A stretch of 64,000 bases of DNA from 'Nostoc azollae' 0708 (GCF_000196515.1 NC_014248.1:3414001-3478000), one strand, 5' to 3'; shown: positions 55,130 to 63,650, counted from the first letter of the stretch. Notes: generated by a model not told the origin, from the sequence alone. Translations and numbers: made by a program.

Positions 55130-55558
55130 ATGAAATTAAAACTTTTAGATGTGCTGACAGCTAGTTTAGTTACTTTAGCAATCTTATATCCGGGAATAAT
55201 TGTCTTTAATTTAATCTGTGGACGACATATAGAGTTAGTTAATACACAGAATTTATCCTGTCAAGTCACGAAGATTAAGAAAGGTTATAACCCTTTATCT
55301 CTTCAGCTAGAAAGCATAAATACTCCTCAATTTCCAGCTAACAGAAAATTATCTCGACATAATTTCTTTGTGCAACTGCAAATTCTAGCTGAACAATATA
55401 AGATAGCCACGATTCTGCAATGGTTGGTTTTGTTTACACCTATTGGTATTGGCTTCGGGATTCTTGGTTACGACAGGTATCTTGTCTATCGTGCTGCTGT
55501 TTTAAAAGCACAAGTCGAAATGCTAGAAAGACTTTGGCAGCAAAGCATCGAGCAATAA
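55130..55558 (+). CDS. small two-helix membrane protein, unknown
   Basis: A 142-residue protein with helices at about 9-31 (LTASLVTLAILYPGIIVFNL) and 97-117 (LQWLVLFTPIGIGFGILGYD), a soluble loop of about 60 residues between, and a C-terminal helix VLKAQVEMLERLWQQS. Its ATG has AAGGGAG 12 bases upstream. It is followed by two small genes on the same strand with 37- and 2-base gaps, so the three probably form a transcript. No family identified. Confidence 0.6.
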   Translation: MKLKLLDVLTASLVTLAILYPGIIVFNLICGRHIELVNTQNLSCQVTKIKKGYNPLSLQLESINTPQFPANRKLSRHNFFVQLQILAEQYKIATILQWLVLFTPIGIGFGILGYDRYLVYRAAVLKAQVEMLERLWQQSIEQ

Positions 55559-55594
55559 GTTTCAGTTTTCTTATTCACCTTAAACTAATTTACC

Positions 55595-55858
55595 ATGACA
55601 GACGAACGCCAAATACAGTATTTTAATTTGATTGATGAACTGCTCAGATGTCCTAATGGCCAAGAACCAGAAGTTTTGGAGGCTCAACCAGAGTTAATTG
55701 ATTCTGGTTTAATACATTCAATGCTACAAGTAGCCACTATGTTTGCCCATGAAGGTAATCAAGATGGCGCTCAGTTTTTATTTTTTATAGCACGGGAACT
55801 AGCGAAACAATTGGGTTTATATCCTGAAGTTTCTAATGAGGTTGTACATCAGGAGTAA
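55595..55858 (+). CDS. small helical protein, like the N-terminus of CHAT/TPR proteins
   Basis: An 87-residue all-helical protein: MTDERQIQYFNLIDELLRCP, NGQEPEVLEAQPELIDSGLI and ATMFAHEGNQDGAQFLFFIA. This resembles the standalone N-terminal module (about 80 residues) found at the start of cyanobacterial CHAT-protease and TPR proteins. Here no CHAT or TPR part follows, so it is a short natural form or a truncated one. The next gene starts 2 bases after its stop. Confidence 0.5.
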   Translation: MTDERQIQYFNLIDELLRCPNGQEPEVLEAQPELIDSGLIHSMLQVATMFAHEGNQDGAQFLFFIARELAKQLGLYPEVSNEVVHQE

Positions 55859-55860
55859 TA

Positions 55861-56172
55861 ATGCTATTGACATCAACTGATGCTGGACGAATAGGTTTAG
55901 AGTTCCTCTTGGCAGACTGGAATATTCCAGAAGATTATCGAGATTGGTTTACTATCTTTAACTCCCGCTTAACTGGTGAGTTTTGGTATATTGTAGAATT
56001 GGGTGTTGAAGGTTTTCCTGATAAGTGGTTTATTCAGGTCTACGATACAGGAAGCTGTGACCCCAACTATACATTCATTTCTCCTATCTCTGGTTCTGAA
56101 GGATATCTGGATTTAAAAAATATTCCATATATCATTGCCGATGTTTTAGTCGCTGAACGCAATTCCCGATAA
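55861..56172 (+). CDS. small hypothetical protein
   Basis: A 103-residue protein: RIGLEFLLADWNIPEDYRDW, RLTGEFWYIVELGVEGFPDK and NYTFISPISGSEGYLDLKNI. It is rich in aromatic residues (Trp, Tyr, Phe about 17 percent) and looks like a compact beta-alpha fold. ATG follows the previous stop by 2 bases, so translational coupling is likely. No family was identified. Intact frame. Confidence 0.55.
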   Translation: MLLTSTDAGRIGLEFLLADWNIPEDYRDWFTIFNSRLTGEFWYIVELGVEGFPDKWFIQVYDTGSCDPNYTFISPISGSEGYLDLKNIPYIIADVLVAERNSR

Positions 56173-56181
56173 AATACAGCG

Positions 56182-56300
56182 TCAGGAGTCAGAATGTTTG
56201 ACAAATTGGTTAATTATCAAATACGTATTTTTGCCGTTAGCCTGAAAAAGCTGATGGCTGATGGCTGATGGCTGATGGCTGAATGCTTACAATACAGCAG
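56182..56300 (+). repeat. dispersed repeat R3, copy 3, with (TGATGGC) heptamers
   Basis: Matches the other R3 copies to 56253 and then runs into about four copies of the heptamer TGATGGC. It starts ten bases after the stop of the preceding gene. Confidence 0.7.
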
Positions 56301-56390
56301 CGGTTCGCGGTCAAGAGTAAAAGCTTTTTGGTGCATTGTTTTTAGCTTCTGGATTTTGCGCCTTTTAGTTGCTATATATGGTCATTATTT

Positions 56391-56424
56391 AGGGGTGATA
56401 CTTAATTAAAGTACACCCCTTTTT
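56391..56424 (+). terminator. rho-independent-type terminator
   Basis: AGGGGTG (56391-56397) pairs with CACCCCT (56414-56420) with an AT-rich inner stem (ACTTAATTAAAGT), and TTTTT follows. It closes the three-gene run at 55130-56172 and sits just before an ATG at 56428, making a translation start there unlikely. Confidence 0.7.
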
Positions 56425-56481
56425 GTCATGGTAATTCAGAATAATTTTAATATATTTTTTACATTAAATTGTCTAATTGTC

Positions 56482-56883
56482 ATGTTGATTTCAGAAAATA
56501 ATGTTATACTAAATCGTAGTGATGGACGCTACAGAAATATCAGTCAAATGATTGCTGAAGATATCCTAGCTCAAGAGTTCACAAGAGTTGTCAAACATTA
56601 TTACCCTAGGACTGGGGAACTACTGGAGAGGTGTCATGTGAAAGTCATCACCGGCTTCTGGGGACGACCTGCTAAACGCTTTCAATATATAGGAATTTAT
56701 TGTTCGGAACAAATGATGCCATTAGTGCAAGCGCAAAAAGAAATATTGAGGGAAATAGCAGAAAATATGGGACTAATTCAAGTAGTTTTCATCAATGCCA
56801 AGCGATTGCTGCGGGATCCGATGTCCAAACTTAAATTATCTCAACCGCGCTTGTGGTTGGAGTTGCATTTAGTGGCAGCCTAA
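56482..56883 (+). CDS. hypothetical cyanobacterial protein
   Basis: A 133-residue protein from ATG 56482 (MLISENNVILNRSDGRYRNI). An earlier ATG at 56428 is open but follows the terminator T-tract, so the later start is preferred. Segments MIAEDILAQEFTRVVKHYYP, LERCHVKVITGFWGRPAKRF and LWLELHLVAA suggest an alpha-beta fold with a basic central stretch. No family or function could be assigned. Intact. Confidence 0.55.
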   Translation: MLISENNVILNRSDGRYRNISQMIAEDILAQEFTRVVKHYYPRTGELLERCHVKVITGFWGRPAKRFQYIGIYCSEQMMPLVQAQKEILREIAENMGLIQVVFINAKRLLRDPMSKLKLSQPRLWLELHLVAA

Positions 56884-57005
56884 TGGCAGGAAAATGAAGC
56901 TAGAAAGCAGAACCTAGAAGGCAGGAATGCTCATATTATCTACGTTTTTGTTTGATTCTAACTTTCTAATTATTTCTGCTGTGCTGTACTAAAATTTTGC
57001 CAAGC

Positions 57006-58007
57006 ATGAAAACTGGACTGTTCTGCAATTACGACAATTATCACCAAGATGCCCGTCGCGCTATCTTTGAACAAGTTTTACTGGTGAAACAGGCAGAGAA
57101 CTTGGGTTTTGAAGAAGCTTGGGTGAGTGAGCATCATTTTAATGAATCCAATCTCAGCCCGTCACTTGTGCCGTTAATGGCACATTTGGCAGGTGTTACG
57201 TCAACTATTTGTTTGGGGACAGGAGCGGTATTATTACCGTTTCACAACCCAATTCGGGTAGCTGAAGATATGGCAACTTTGGATAATCTCTGTAGTGGTA
57301 GATTAGCTTTTGGGATAGCTAAGGGTGGTCCTTTTCCTCAACAGAATCAGCATTTTGGTGTATCGACCCATGAATCTCGTAAGAGGATGCTGGAAGCAGC
57401 AGCACTGATTCAAAAGCTTTTATATGAAACTAACGTCACATTTAATGGGCAATTCTATCAGTGTGCGGATTTGACAGTTTATCCTCAACCACTCCAAAAA
57501 CCAATTCCTGTATATGTTGCCAGTGGTGATGATGATGCGATCACCTATGCTGCTGAAAATTCCTTCGGTTTAATGGGTGGCCCCCCGTTTTCTCTGGTCA
57601 GATTGAAAAATACGGTCAGTAAATATCGGCAGTTAAATTCCAGTGGTGCGGATAAATTCCTGTTAGCACGGTTCTTTTTTGTTGCTAAAACCTACGATGA
57701 AGCGGTGAGTGAAGCTTTACCATTCATTCGCAAATTTAGCAACAAAATGACCGCTAATTCAACTCAAGTAATGCAGAATAGTCCCCAACCCCAGAAAGCT
57801 TATGATCAAACAAATATCTGTTTTGAAGAAGACTTTCTGATCGAAAATTCCATTATTGGTGATGTAGAAACCTGTCGCGGCAAAATCGAGAAATTTCAGG
57901 ACGAATTAAATCTCGGCACACTGGCGCTTAAACCCTCATCTTTTTCATTGCAAAAAAATCGAGAAAGTTTAGAGCGGTACAATCAAGAGGTGCGAAATTA
58001 TGTCTAA
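57006..58007 (+). CDS. LLM-class flavin-dependent oxidoreductase (luciferase-like)
   Basis: A 333-residue TIM-barrel flavin enzyme starting at ATG 57006 (MKTGLFCNYDNYHQDARRAI); a TTG nine bases earlier is less likely. Motifs include GFEEAWVSEHHFNESNLSPS, GTGAVLLPFHNPIRVAEDMA, TLDNLCSGRLAFGIAKGGPF and CRGKIEKFQDEL. Such proteins oxidise organic substrates with reduced FMN; the substrate is unknown. The next gene overlaps its end by 8 bases (ATGTCTAA), so they are translationally coupled. Confidence 0.75.
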   Translation: MKTGLFCNYDNYHQDARRAIFEQVLLVKQAENLGFEEAWVSEHHFNESNLSPSLVPLMAHLAGVTSTICLGTGAVLLPFHNPIRVAEDMATLDNLCSGRLAFGIAKGGPFPQQNQHFGVSTHESRKRMLEAAALIQKLLYETNVTFNGQFYQCADLTVYPQPLQKPIPVYVASGDDDAITYAAENSFGLMGGPPFSLVRLKNTVSKYRQLNSSGADKFLLARFFFVAKTYDEAVSEALPFIRKFSNKMTANSTQVMQNSPQPQKAYDQTNICFEEDFLIENSIIGDVETCRGKIEKFQDELNLGTLALKPSSFSLQKNRESLERYNQEVRNYV

Positions 58008-58371
58008 ACTTCCCTTGCTTCCACCTGATGATTTACCTCCAATGGAGGTGACAAAACAGGATGGTATGCTACAGATGGAATTAGAGCAGTCTATTGGCAG
58101 ATATTTTTATTATGGGTGCGATCACATTACCCAAGTTCTGCTATCTAACTGTCAGTGGTATATGACAAAAAATTCCTCTGCCCTCATGTTAATTATTGAC
58201 TGTCCTGACATAGTATCTTACTGGCATATAGTCAGTAAGATTCCCCAATTGGGTAATAGATTAGAAAGGTTGACAAAGGATGCGAAAATTCGTGTTTATC
58301 CTCCTTTTGGTAAGGGGATGCCCTTTGAAATTGGTGTTAATGAAATCTCGGCTTATCGAGATTGGTTGTAA
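58000..58371 (+). CDS. hypothetical protein coupled to the flavin oxidoreductase
   Basis: A 123-residue protein: MSKLPLLPPDDLPPMEVTKQ, QMELEQSIGRYFYYGCDHIT and WHIVSKIPQLGNRLERLTKD, ending FEIGVNEISAYRDWL. It has no membrane helices. The ATG overlaps the stop of the upstream luciferase-like gene, suggesting a joint role, for instance as an accessory or partner. No family was identified. Confidence 0.55.
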   Translation: MSKLPLLPPDDLPPMEVTKQDGMLQMELEQSIGRYFYYGCDHITQVLLSNCQWYMTKNSSALMLIIDCPDIVSYWHIVSKIPQLGNRLERLTKDAKIRVYPPFGKGMPFEIGVNEISAYRDWL

Positions 58372-58445
58372 ATTTTAAGCTTTATTGCGCGCAAAGGTGC
58401 AAAGATCCAAAATAAACTTTGTACCTTTGCATCTTTTGGTAAAAT

Positions 58446-58613
58446 TAGACCTCTTGCAAAATTGTTTCTGTGGTATGATAGAGAGTTTTATATTTTATGT
58501 ATTTTTGCTGTTCTTTGTGATCGCTAATTCAAACATAACCGTGTAACTCTAAGTTTTGCCTAAAACAAAGACAAACCCCTTTTATAACAATAATTAATTC
58601 TGCAAGAGGTCTA
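58446..58613 (+). repeat. MITE family 2, copy 2
   Basis: A 168-bp element, TAGACCTCTTGCAAAATTG at the left and TTCTGCAAGAGGTCTA at the right. Direct match to copy 1 (28054) and reverse match to copy 3 (59346). It ends 50 bases before the methyltransferase ATG. Confidence 0.85.
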
Positions 58614-58662
58614 TTTCTTTAAAAATTTCTTGAAAAATAAATACAATACCATAGAAATCATA

Positions 58663-59271
58663 ATGAATAAGTTTATAACTAACAAAAAACAAATTTTTGA
58701 TCGTTGGGCATCAAGTTACGATTGGACATTTCCTTCTTTTATCTATCAAGCCATTCATAAAAGATTGCTTTCCTACGTTGAATTACCATCAAATACCAAT
58801 ATACTCGACTTAGGTTGTGGAACTGGAAGATTATTAGATAGATTAGCAAATAATTTTCCTGAAATACGTGGTACAGGATTAGATTTATCTCCCCAAATGT
58901 TACGGGTAGCTAGACAGAAGAACCGCCACCATCCCCGCTTAATTTATCTTGAAGGTAATGCGGAATCACTTCCCTTTGCTGAAGGTCAATTTGATTCGGT
59001 ATTTAATACCATCAGTTTTTTACATTATCCCCATCCAGAACAGGTTTTCAGTGAAATAAAACGGGTAATTTCTCCAGGTGGACGCTTTTATTTAGTTGAT
59101 ATTACTGGTAATAATCCAGCATTTAATCTCATGGCTAATTCTCCGGCTGGAATTAAATTATATAGTCGAGAACAGCGTCAACAATTAGGTGCTGATGCTG
59201 GACTTTTATGTTTAGGTCATTACTATTTATTAGGGCCAGTTTTATTGACGATTTTTGCTAAACCCGGATGA
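58663..59271 (+). CDS. class I SAM-dependent methyltransferase
   Basis: A 202-residue protein from ATG 58663 (MNKFITNKKQIFDRWASSYD); an upstream TTG in frame is less likely. SAM motif I is ILDLGCGTGRLLDRLANNF, then GTGLDLSPQMLRVARQK and FDSVFNTISFLHYPHPEQVF and VISPGGRFYLVDI. It resembles ubiquinone/menaquinone- or sterol-type small-molecule methyltransferases; the substrate is not known. It is enclosed by two oppositely oriented MITE family 2 copies (58446 and 59346). Confidence 0.8.
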   Translation: MNKFITNKKQIFDRWASSYDWTFPSFIYQAIHKRLLSYVELPSNTNILDLGCGTGRLLDRLANNFPEIRGTGLDLSPQMLRVARQKNRHHPRLIYLEGNAESLPFAEGQFDSVFNTISFLHYPHPEQVFSEIKRVISPGGRFYLVDITGNNPAFNLMANSPAGIKLYSREQRQQLGADAGLLCLGHYYLLGPVLLTIFAKPG

Positions 59272-59345
59272 TGTTGGCAAGAGAGAAGGGTTATTTTCCG
59301 CATTGATGTAGAAATTATTAGCAGTGATAGTTGATACAAGTTTAT

Positions 59346-59514
59346 TAGACCTCTTGCAGAATTAACTTTATGTTATAAAAGGAGTTTATCTTTATTTTAG
59401 CCAAAACTTAGAGTTACACGGTTATGTTTGAATTAGCGATCGCAAAGAACAGCAAAAATACATAAAATATAATACTCTCTATCATACCACAGAAACAATT
59501 TTGCAAGAGGTCTA
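59346..59514 (-). repeat. MITE family 2, copy 3 (inverted)
   Basis: A 169-bp copy in the opposite orientation to copy 2: starts TAGACCTCTTGCAGAATTAA, ends ATTTTGCAAGAGGTCTA. It contains a HIP1 octamer (GCGATCGC near 59436) where copy 2 has GTGATCGC. Confidence 0.85.
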
Positions 59515-59835
59515 TTAATAATAGCACCGATATTAGGTAAAGACTCAGTAAATGGTTTTTTATAGAATTAAGTAGATATTTCCGTATCTTTTGCAGAGAT
59601 TTTTCCCCAGCATTAAGGGTCATTTGCAAATATGAAGAGGGAATAGGGGGGATACTAATATATCAGTTTTGCCTCCTGTACAGATGTTCTAGTGGAACGT
59701 CTCTACTGAACTTCTGAATTTTGCTATAAGTATTTCATCGGAGAATTAATGAAGTGATCCCAACTTTCATAATCTTAAACTAAATGAAGCTGAAAAATCT
59801 AAAATAACTTAATGTTTCCACATCTGTAACACATC
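59515..59835. other. region upstream of ftsW
   Basis: About 320 bases without a gene. The last 100 bases (AATGAAGTGATCCCAACTTTC, then AATCTTAAACTAAATG) must hold the ftsW promoter; nothing clear was assigned. Confidence 0.3.
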
Positions 59836-61023
59836 GTGAACCTACGGCAATTAATCCCCATTTTTGATAGTTCCGTTTCTAGCTGGTCTTTAGAAGCGCG
59901 TTTGGTGCGCTGGTTAACTTATGTTTGGCTATTTATCGGCTTGATTATCCTCTTCTCCGCCTCTTATGCCGTAGCTGATCAACGTCAGGGTGACGGACTA
60001 TACTATTTTAAGCGACAAATTATTTGGGTTTTAGTCTCCTTAGTTGTCTTTAATATTATTGTGAATCTGCCCTTGCGGAAAATTCTGGGGGTATCTCACT
60101 ACTTTTTGATCTTTTTTCTGATCTTAATTTTTCTCACCCTCGTACCAGGACTAGGTAGAAAAGCCTTTGATGCTGCCAGGTGGATAGCTTTAGGTCCAAT
60201 TCCCATTCAACCATCGGAATTAATTAAACCGTTTTTAGTGTTGCAAAGTGCGCGATTATTTGGTCAATGGGAAAAACTCAGTTGGGGAGTTCGTCTATCT
60301 TGGTTGCGTGTTTTCTGTCTTATACTGTTAGGAATTCTAGCCCAACCTAATCTCAGCACCACCGCACTATGCGGAATGACTATTTGGTTTATTGCCCTCG
60401 CCGCAGGATTACCGTATAAATATTTAGGCAGCACAGCTATAGGGGGAATATTATTAGCCTTACTCAGTATCAGTATTAAAGAATATCAACGCCGACGAGT
60501 AATGTCTTTTCTCAATCCTTGGGCTGATGCAACAGGAGATGGCTATCAGTTAGTACAAAGTTTACTAGCCGTAGGTTCAGGTAAAACCTGGGGGGCTGGA
60601 TTTGGCCTTTCTCAACAAAAGCTATTTTATCTACCTATTCAAGATACTGATTTTATCTTTGCAGTCTTCGCTGAAGAATTTGGCTTCATTGGCTGTGTGT
60701 TACTTTTATTCCTTTTAACTGGCTTTGCTACATTAGGATTAATTATCGCCCTCAAAGCTAAAAATACTACCGCCCAATTAGTAGCTATTGGCGTAACTGT
60801 GGTCATGGTTGGACAATCATTTTTACATATTGGTGTAGCTACAGGGGCGCTACCAACGACAGGTTTACCCCTACCCATGTTTAGTTATGGTGGTAATTCT
60901 ATGATTGCTAGTTTAGTAGCTTCCGCATTATTGATTCGCGTAGCTAGAGAAGGTAGTGAAGCTGAAGTTGTACCTTTGCGAAGAACCAAACCTGAGAATG
61001 GACGCAGAGGAAGGATGTTTTAG
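59836..61023 (+). CDS. ftsW: cell-division lipid II polymerase FtsW
   Basis: A SEDS-family septal peptidoglycan glycosyltransferase. The 395-residue polytopic protein starts at GTG 59836 (MNLRQLIPIFDSS). Ten membrane segments; diagnostic segments are ARWIALGPIPIQPSELIKPF, GYQLVQSLLAVGSGKTWGAG, DTDFIFAVFAEEFGFIGCVL and TGLPLPMFSYGGNSMIASLV. A basic tail (RRTKPENGRRGRMF) ends the protein. No partner FtsI or murein genes are adjacent; this isolation is usual in cyanobacteria. Intact. Confidence 0.9.
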   Translation: MNLRQLIPIFDSSVSSWSLEARLVRWLTYVWLFIGLIILFSASYAVADQRQGDGLYYFKRQIIWVLVSLVVFNIIVNLPLRKILGVSHYFLIFFLILIFLTLVPGLGRKAFDAARWIALGPIPIQPSELIKPFLVLQSARLFGQWEKLSWGVRLSWLRVFCLILLGILAQPNLSTTALCGMTIWFIALAAGLPYKYLGSTAIGGILLALLSISIKEYQRRRVMSFLNPWADATGDGYQLVQSLLAVGSGKTWGAGFGLSQQKLFYLPIQDTDFIFAVFAEEFGFIGCVLLLFLLTGFATLGLIIALKAKNTTAQLVAIGVTVVMVGQSFLHIGVATGALPTTGLPLPMFSYGGNSMIASLVASALLIRVAREGSEAEVVPLRRTKPENGRRGRMF

Positions 61024-61100
61024 ATGATGTAACCTGATTTTAATGATGGGACTTCCCAACGTCTACCTCTTACTCCCCTTTCATAACAATATGAATTTAT

Positions 61101-61125
61101 CCCCCACTTCTGGAAAAAGTCGGGG
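61101..61125 (+). terminator. hairpin after ftsW
   Basis: CCCCCACTT pairs with AAGTCGGGG across TCTGGAAA, followed by ATTTTCT. It lies about 80 bases beyond the ftsW stop. Confidence 0.65.
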
Positions 61126-61264
61126 ATTTTCTACTAGTTAAGCTTTTAAAAGTCTTAAATTTTGGTTAAAACTAACAAAAGAAGGCCAATGTGCGATATC
61201 TAAATAAAAAGACAGTCAAAATTGTGCGATCGCTCTTTATCTTTAACAGAACTCAATTTATATC

Positions 61265-62632
61265 ATGGAGACAGTTCGTAAAGACCATAAACTTGCATCT
61301 GATCAAGTTCCTAAACTCAATCATTGCAATTCCAAAACCCTACTCGATTATTTTGAAAATTCCTGGCAACTGGAAGAAACACTACTTAAAAGTATAATCA
61401 GGGACGAAGTATTTTACCTCAATCCTGATCCTTTAAGAAATAAATTAATCTTTTATCTTGGTCACTCTGCAGTTTTTTATATTAACAAATTAATTCGTGT
61501 GGGCTTATTAGAAAATCGCATCAATCCCCAATATGAAATTATCTTTGAAATCGGAGTTGATCCAGAAACACCAGCAGAACTAGAAGCAGCAACAAAGGAT
61601 ATCATCTGGCCAGATGTAGAAAAAGTTTGGCAATATCGAGAAAAAGCCAGAACAGAAATTACCAAAATTCTCAAAAATACTCCTTTAAATCTGCCTATTC
61701 ATCCCGAACACCCCCTCTGGGCTTTATTGATGGGCATAGAACACAGTCGCATTCATTTTGAAACCTCATCTATGCTACTGCGTCAGTTACCCATTGATAA
61801 ATTAAAGCGTCCCCAAGGATGGAATTACGCCCCTACCAATGGGATATCTACTGATAATCAAATGCGGGAAATTGCTGGTGGTGTAGTGAAATTAGGAAAA
61901 TGTCCAAATGACTTAACTTTCGCCTGGGATAGCGAATATGGTAATCTAGAAGTAGAAGTCGAACCCTTTTTAACCAGTAAAAACCTAATCACTAATCAGG
62001 AATTTATAGGATTTATCCAGGCAGGTGGTTACAATAACTTAGATTACTGGAATACTGAATCTTGGAACTGGAAACAACTATACAATGTTCAACATCCAAA
62101 ATTTTGGATACCCGATGAAATTTATCATAACTACCGCTATCGTGCCACATTTGATGAAATAGATTTACCTTTAGATTGGCCAGTAGAAGTCAACCATTAC
62201 GAAGCCCTTGCTTACTGTCAATGGCAAGGTGCAGAAACTCGTTTAATGACAGAGGCTGAATGGAATCAATCCCTAAAAATATCAGAAGAAATATTTGAAA
62301 GTTCTAGTTTAGTAAATAAATATAATCTCAATTTACAATTTATTTCACCTTCCCCCGTAGGCATGTTTTCTGCAAATCATAGATCTGGTATTTCTGACTT
62401 GCGTGGTAATGTTTGGGAATGGTTAGGAGACACATTTTACCCCTTACCAGAATTTCAACCCCATTATCTTTATGAAGATCACTCTGCGCCTTTTTTTGAT
62501 ACTAAACATCAGATGATGCTTGGTGGTTCTTGGGCTACAAATGGTACGATGGCTTCGCCATGTTATCGTAATTGGTTCCGTCCCTATTTCTATCAGCACG
62601 TTGGGTTTAGAGTTGCTCAGGATTTACAATAA
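61265..62632 (+). CDS. EgtB/OvoA-type sulfoxide synthase
   Basis: A non-haem iron enzyme that joins a thiol (cysteine or gamma-glutamylcysteine) to a histidine derivative. The protein has 455 residues. The DinB-like N-terminal domain carries FYLGHSAVFYINKL (His) and GIEHSRIHFETSSM (His-x3-His-x-Glu), the iron ligands. The formylglycine-enzyme-like C-terminal domain has QWQGAETRLMTEAEWNQS, SDLRGNVWEWLGDTFYP and MMLGGSWATNG. The sequence (LLDYFENSWQLEETL, QYEIIFEIGVDPETPAEL) resembles 5-histidylcysteine sulfoxide synthases of the OvoA type, without the OvoA C-terminal methyltransferase. Next to egtD, so it most likely makes the ergothioneine sulfoxide. Confidence 0.85.
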   Translation: METVRKDHKLASDQVPKLNHCNSKTLLDYFENSWQLEETLLKSIIRDEVFYLNPDPLRNKLIFYLGHSAVFYINKLIRVGLLENRINPQYEIIFEIGVDPETPAELEAATKDIIWPDVEKVWQYREKARTEITKILKNTPLNLPIHPEHPLWALLMGIEHSRIHFETSSMLLRQLPIDKLKRPQGWNYAPTNGISTDNQMREIAGGVVKLGKCPNDLTFAWDSEYGNLEVEVEPFLTSKNLITNQEFIGFIQAGGYNNLDYWNTESWNWKQLYNVQHPKFWIPDEIYHNYRYRATFDEIDLPLDWPVEVNHYEALAYCQWQGAETRLMTEAEWNQSLKISEEIFESSSLVNKYNLNLQFISPSPVGMFSANHRSGISDLRGNVWEWLGDTFYPLPEFQPHYLYEDHSAPFFDTKHQMMLGGSWATNGTMASPCYRNWFRPYFYQHVGFRVAQDLQ

Positions 62633-62672
62633 ATATTCTTTATCACGCAGAATCATAGAGAGGATTTAGAAA

Positions 62673-63650
62673 ATGATTGTTCAACCTTTAACAGTTTTAG
62701 ATCATCATCATCAAGAATTACGTAACAATGGGGAAGATGTGATTCAGGGATTGAGTCAAACTCCGAAAACTTTATCTCCTAAGTATTTCTATGATGATCA
62801 TGGTTCTCAGTTATTTGAAAAGATTTGTGAATTACCAGAATATTATCCGACTCGTATAGAAGCCTGGATTCTACAACAATATGCTGATGAAATTGCAGAA
62901 ATTACCCGTTGTTGTGAATTAATAGAACTGGGTAGTGGGAGTTCTACTAAAACTCAAATTATATTAGATGCTTATCAAAAAATTACAGATTTTTGTAGAT
63001 ATCTTCCCATTGATGTGAGTGGAAAAATCCTCAAAACTAGTGTTCTAGAGTTACAAGAAAAATATCCCGATTTTGCAATTCATGGATTATTAGGAACTTA
63101 TGAACAAGCTTTAGTTCATCTGGGATCAAATTATTTACAGTCACGGATGTTGTTTTTTCTAGGCAGTTCACTCGGAAATTTTAATGCGGAAGGATGTGAT
63201 AGTTTTTTAGATCAAGTTTCTCGCACTTTACAACCAGGTGATTATTTTTTGTTAGGTGTTGATTTACAAAAACCCAAGGATATTTTGGAGGCAGCTTATA
63301 ACGATAGTCAAGAAGTAACTGCTGATTTTAATTTGAATGTGCTTTCTCATTTGAATTGGCGCTTTCAAGGTAATTTTGATATCAGTTTATTTAGACATCA
63401 AGCAATTTATAATGAGGTTGATAATCAAATGGAAATGTATTTACATTGCGAAAAAAATCATTATGTATCTTTAGAACTTTTGGATTTACAAGTTTTATTT
63501 ACAAATGGAGAAAGTATCATGACAGAAATTTCTCGCAAATTTGATTTAGCGACTATGGAGAAACAACTAGACAAAAAAGGATTAAAAACACTGAAAAGTT
63601 GGACAGATGAAAAAGGATGGTTTGGATTGATTCTTTGTCAAGTGGAATAA
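62673..63650 (+). CDS. egtD: L-histidine N-alpha-methyltransferase
   Basis: Trimethylates histidine to hercynine with SAM, the first step in ergothioneine synthesis. The 325-residue protein has the family N-terminus SPKYFYDDHGSQLFEKICEL, PEYYPTRIEAWIL, SAM motif ELGSGSSTKTQ and MLFFLGSSLGNFNAEGCDSF, and DYFLLGVDLQKPKDILEAAY. The AGAGAGGATT before ATG 62673 is a fair ribosome site, 40 bases after the synthase stop. With the upstream sulfoxide synthase it forms a two-gene pathway; a PLP lyase (EgtE type) is not present here. Confidence 0.9.
   Translation: MIVQPLTVLDHHHQELRNNGEDVIQGLSQTPKTLSPKYFYDDHGSQLFEKICELPEYYPTRIEAWILQQYADEIAEITRCCELIELGSGSSTKTQIILDAYQKITDFCRYLPIDVSGKILKTSVLELQEKYPDFAIHGLLGTYEQALVHLGSNYLQSRMLFFLGSSLGNFNAEGCDSFLDQVSRTLQPGDYFLLGVDLQKPKDILEAAYNDSQEVTADFNLNVLSHLNWRFQGNFDISLFRHQAIYNEVDNQMEMYLHCEKNHYVSLELLDLQVLFTNGESIMTEISRKFDLATMEKQLDKKGLKTLKSWTDEKGWFGLILCQVE

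Noticed and set aside
56428-56481. Earlier ATG for the gene at 56482
   Set aside because: It follows directly on a terminator T-tract and adds hydrophobic residues not expected for the protein.
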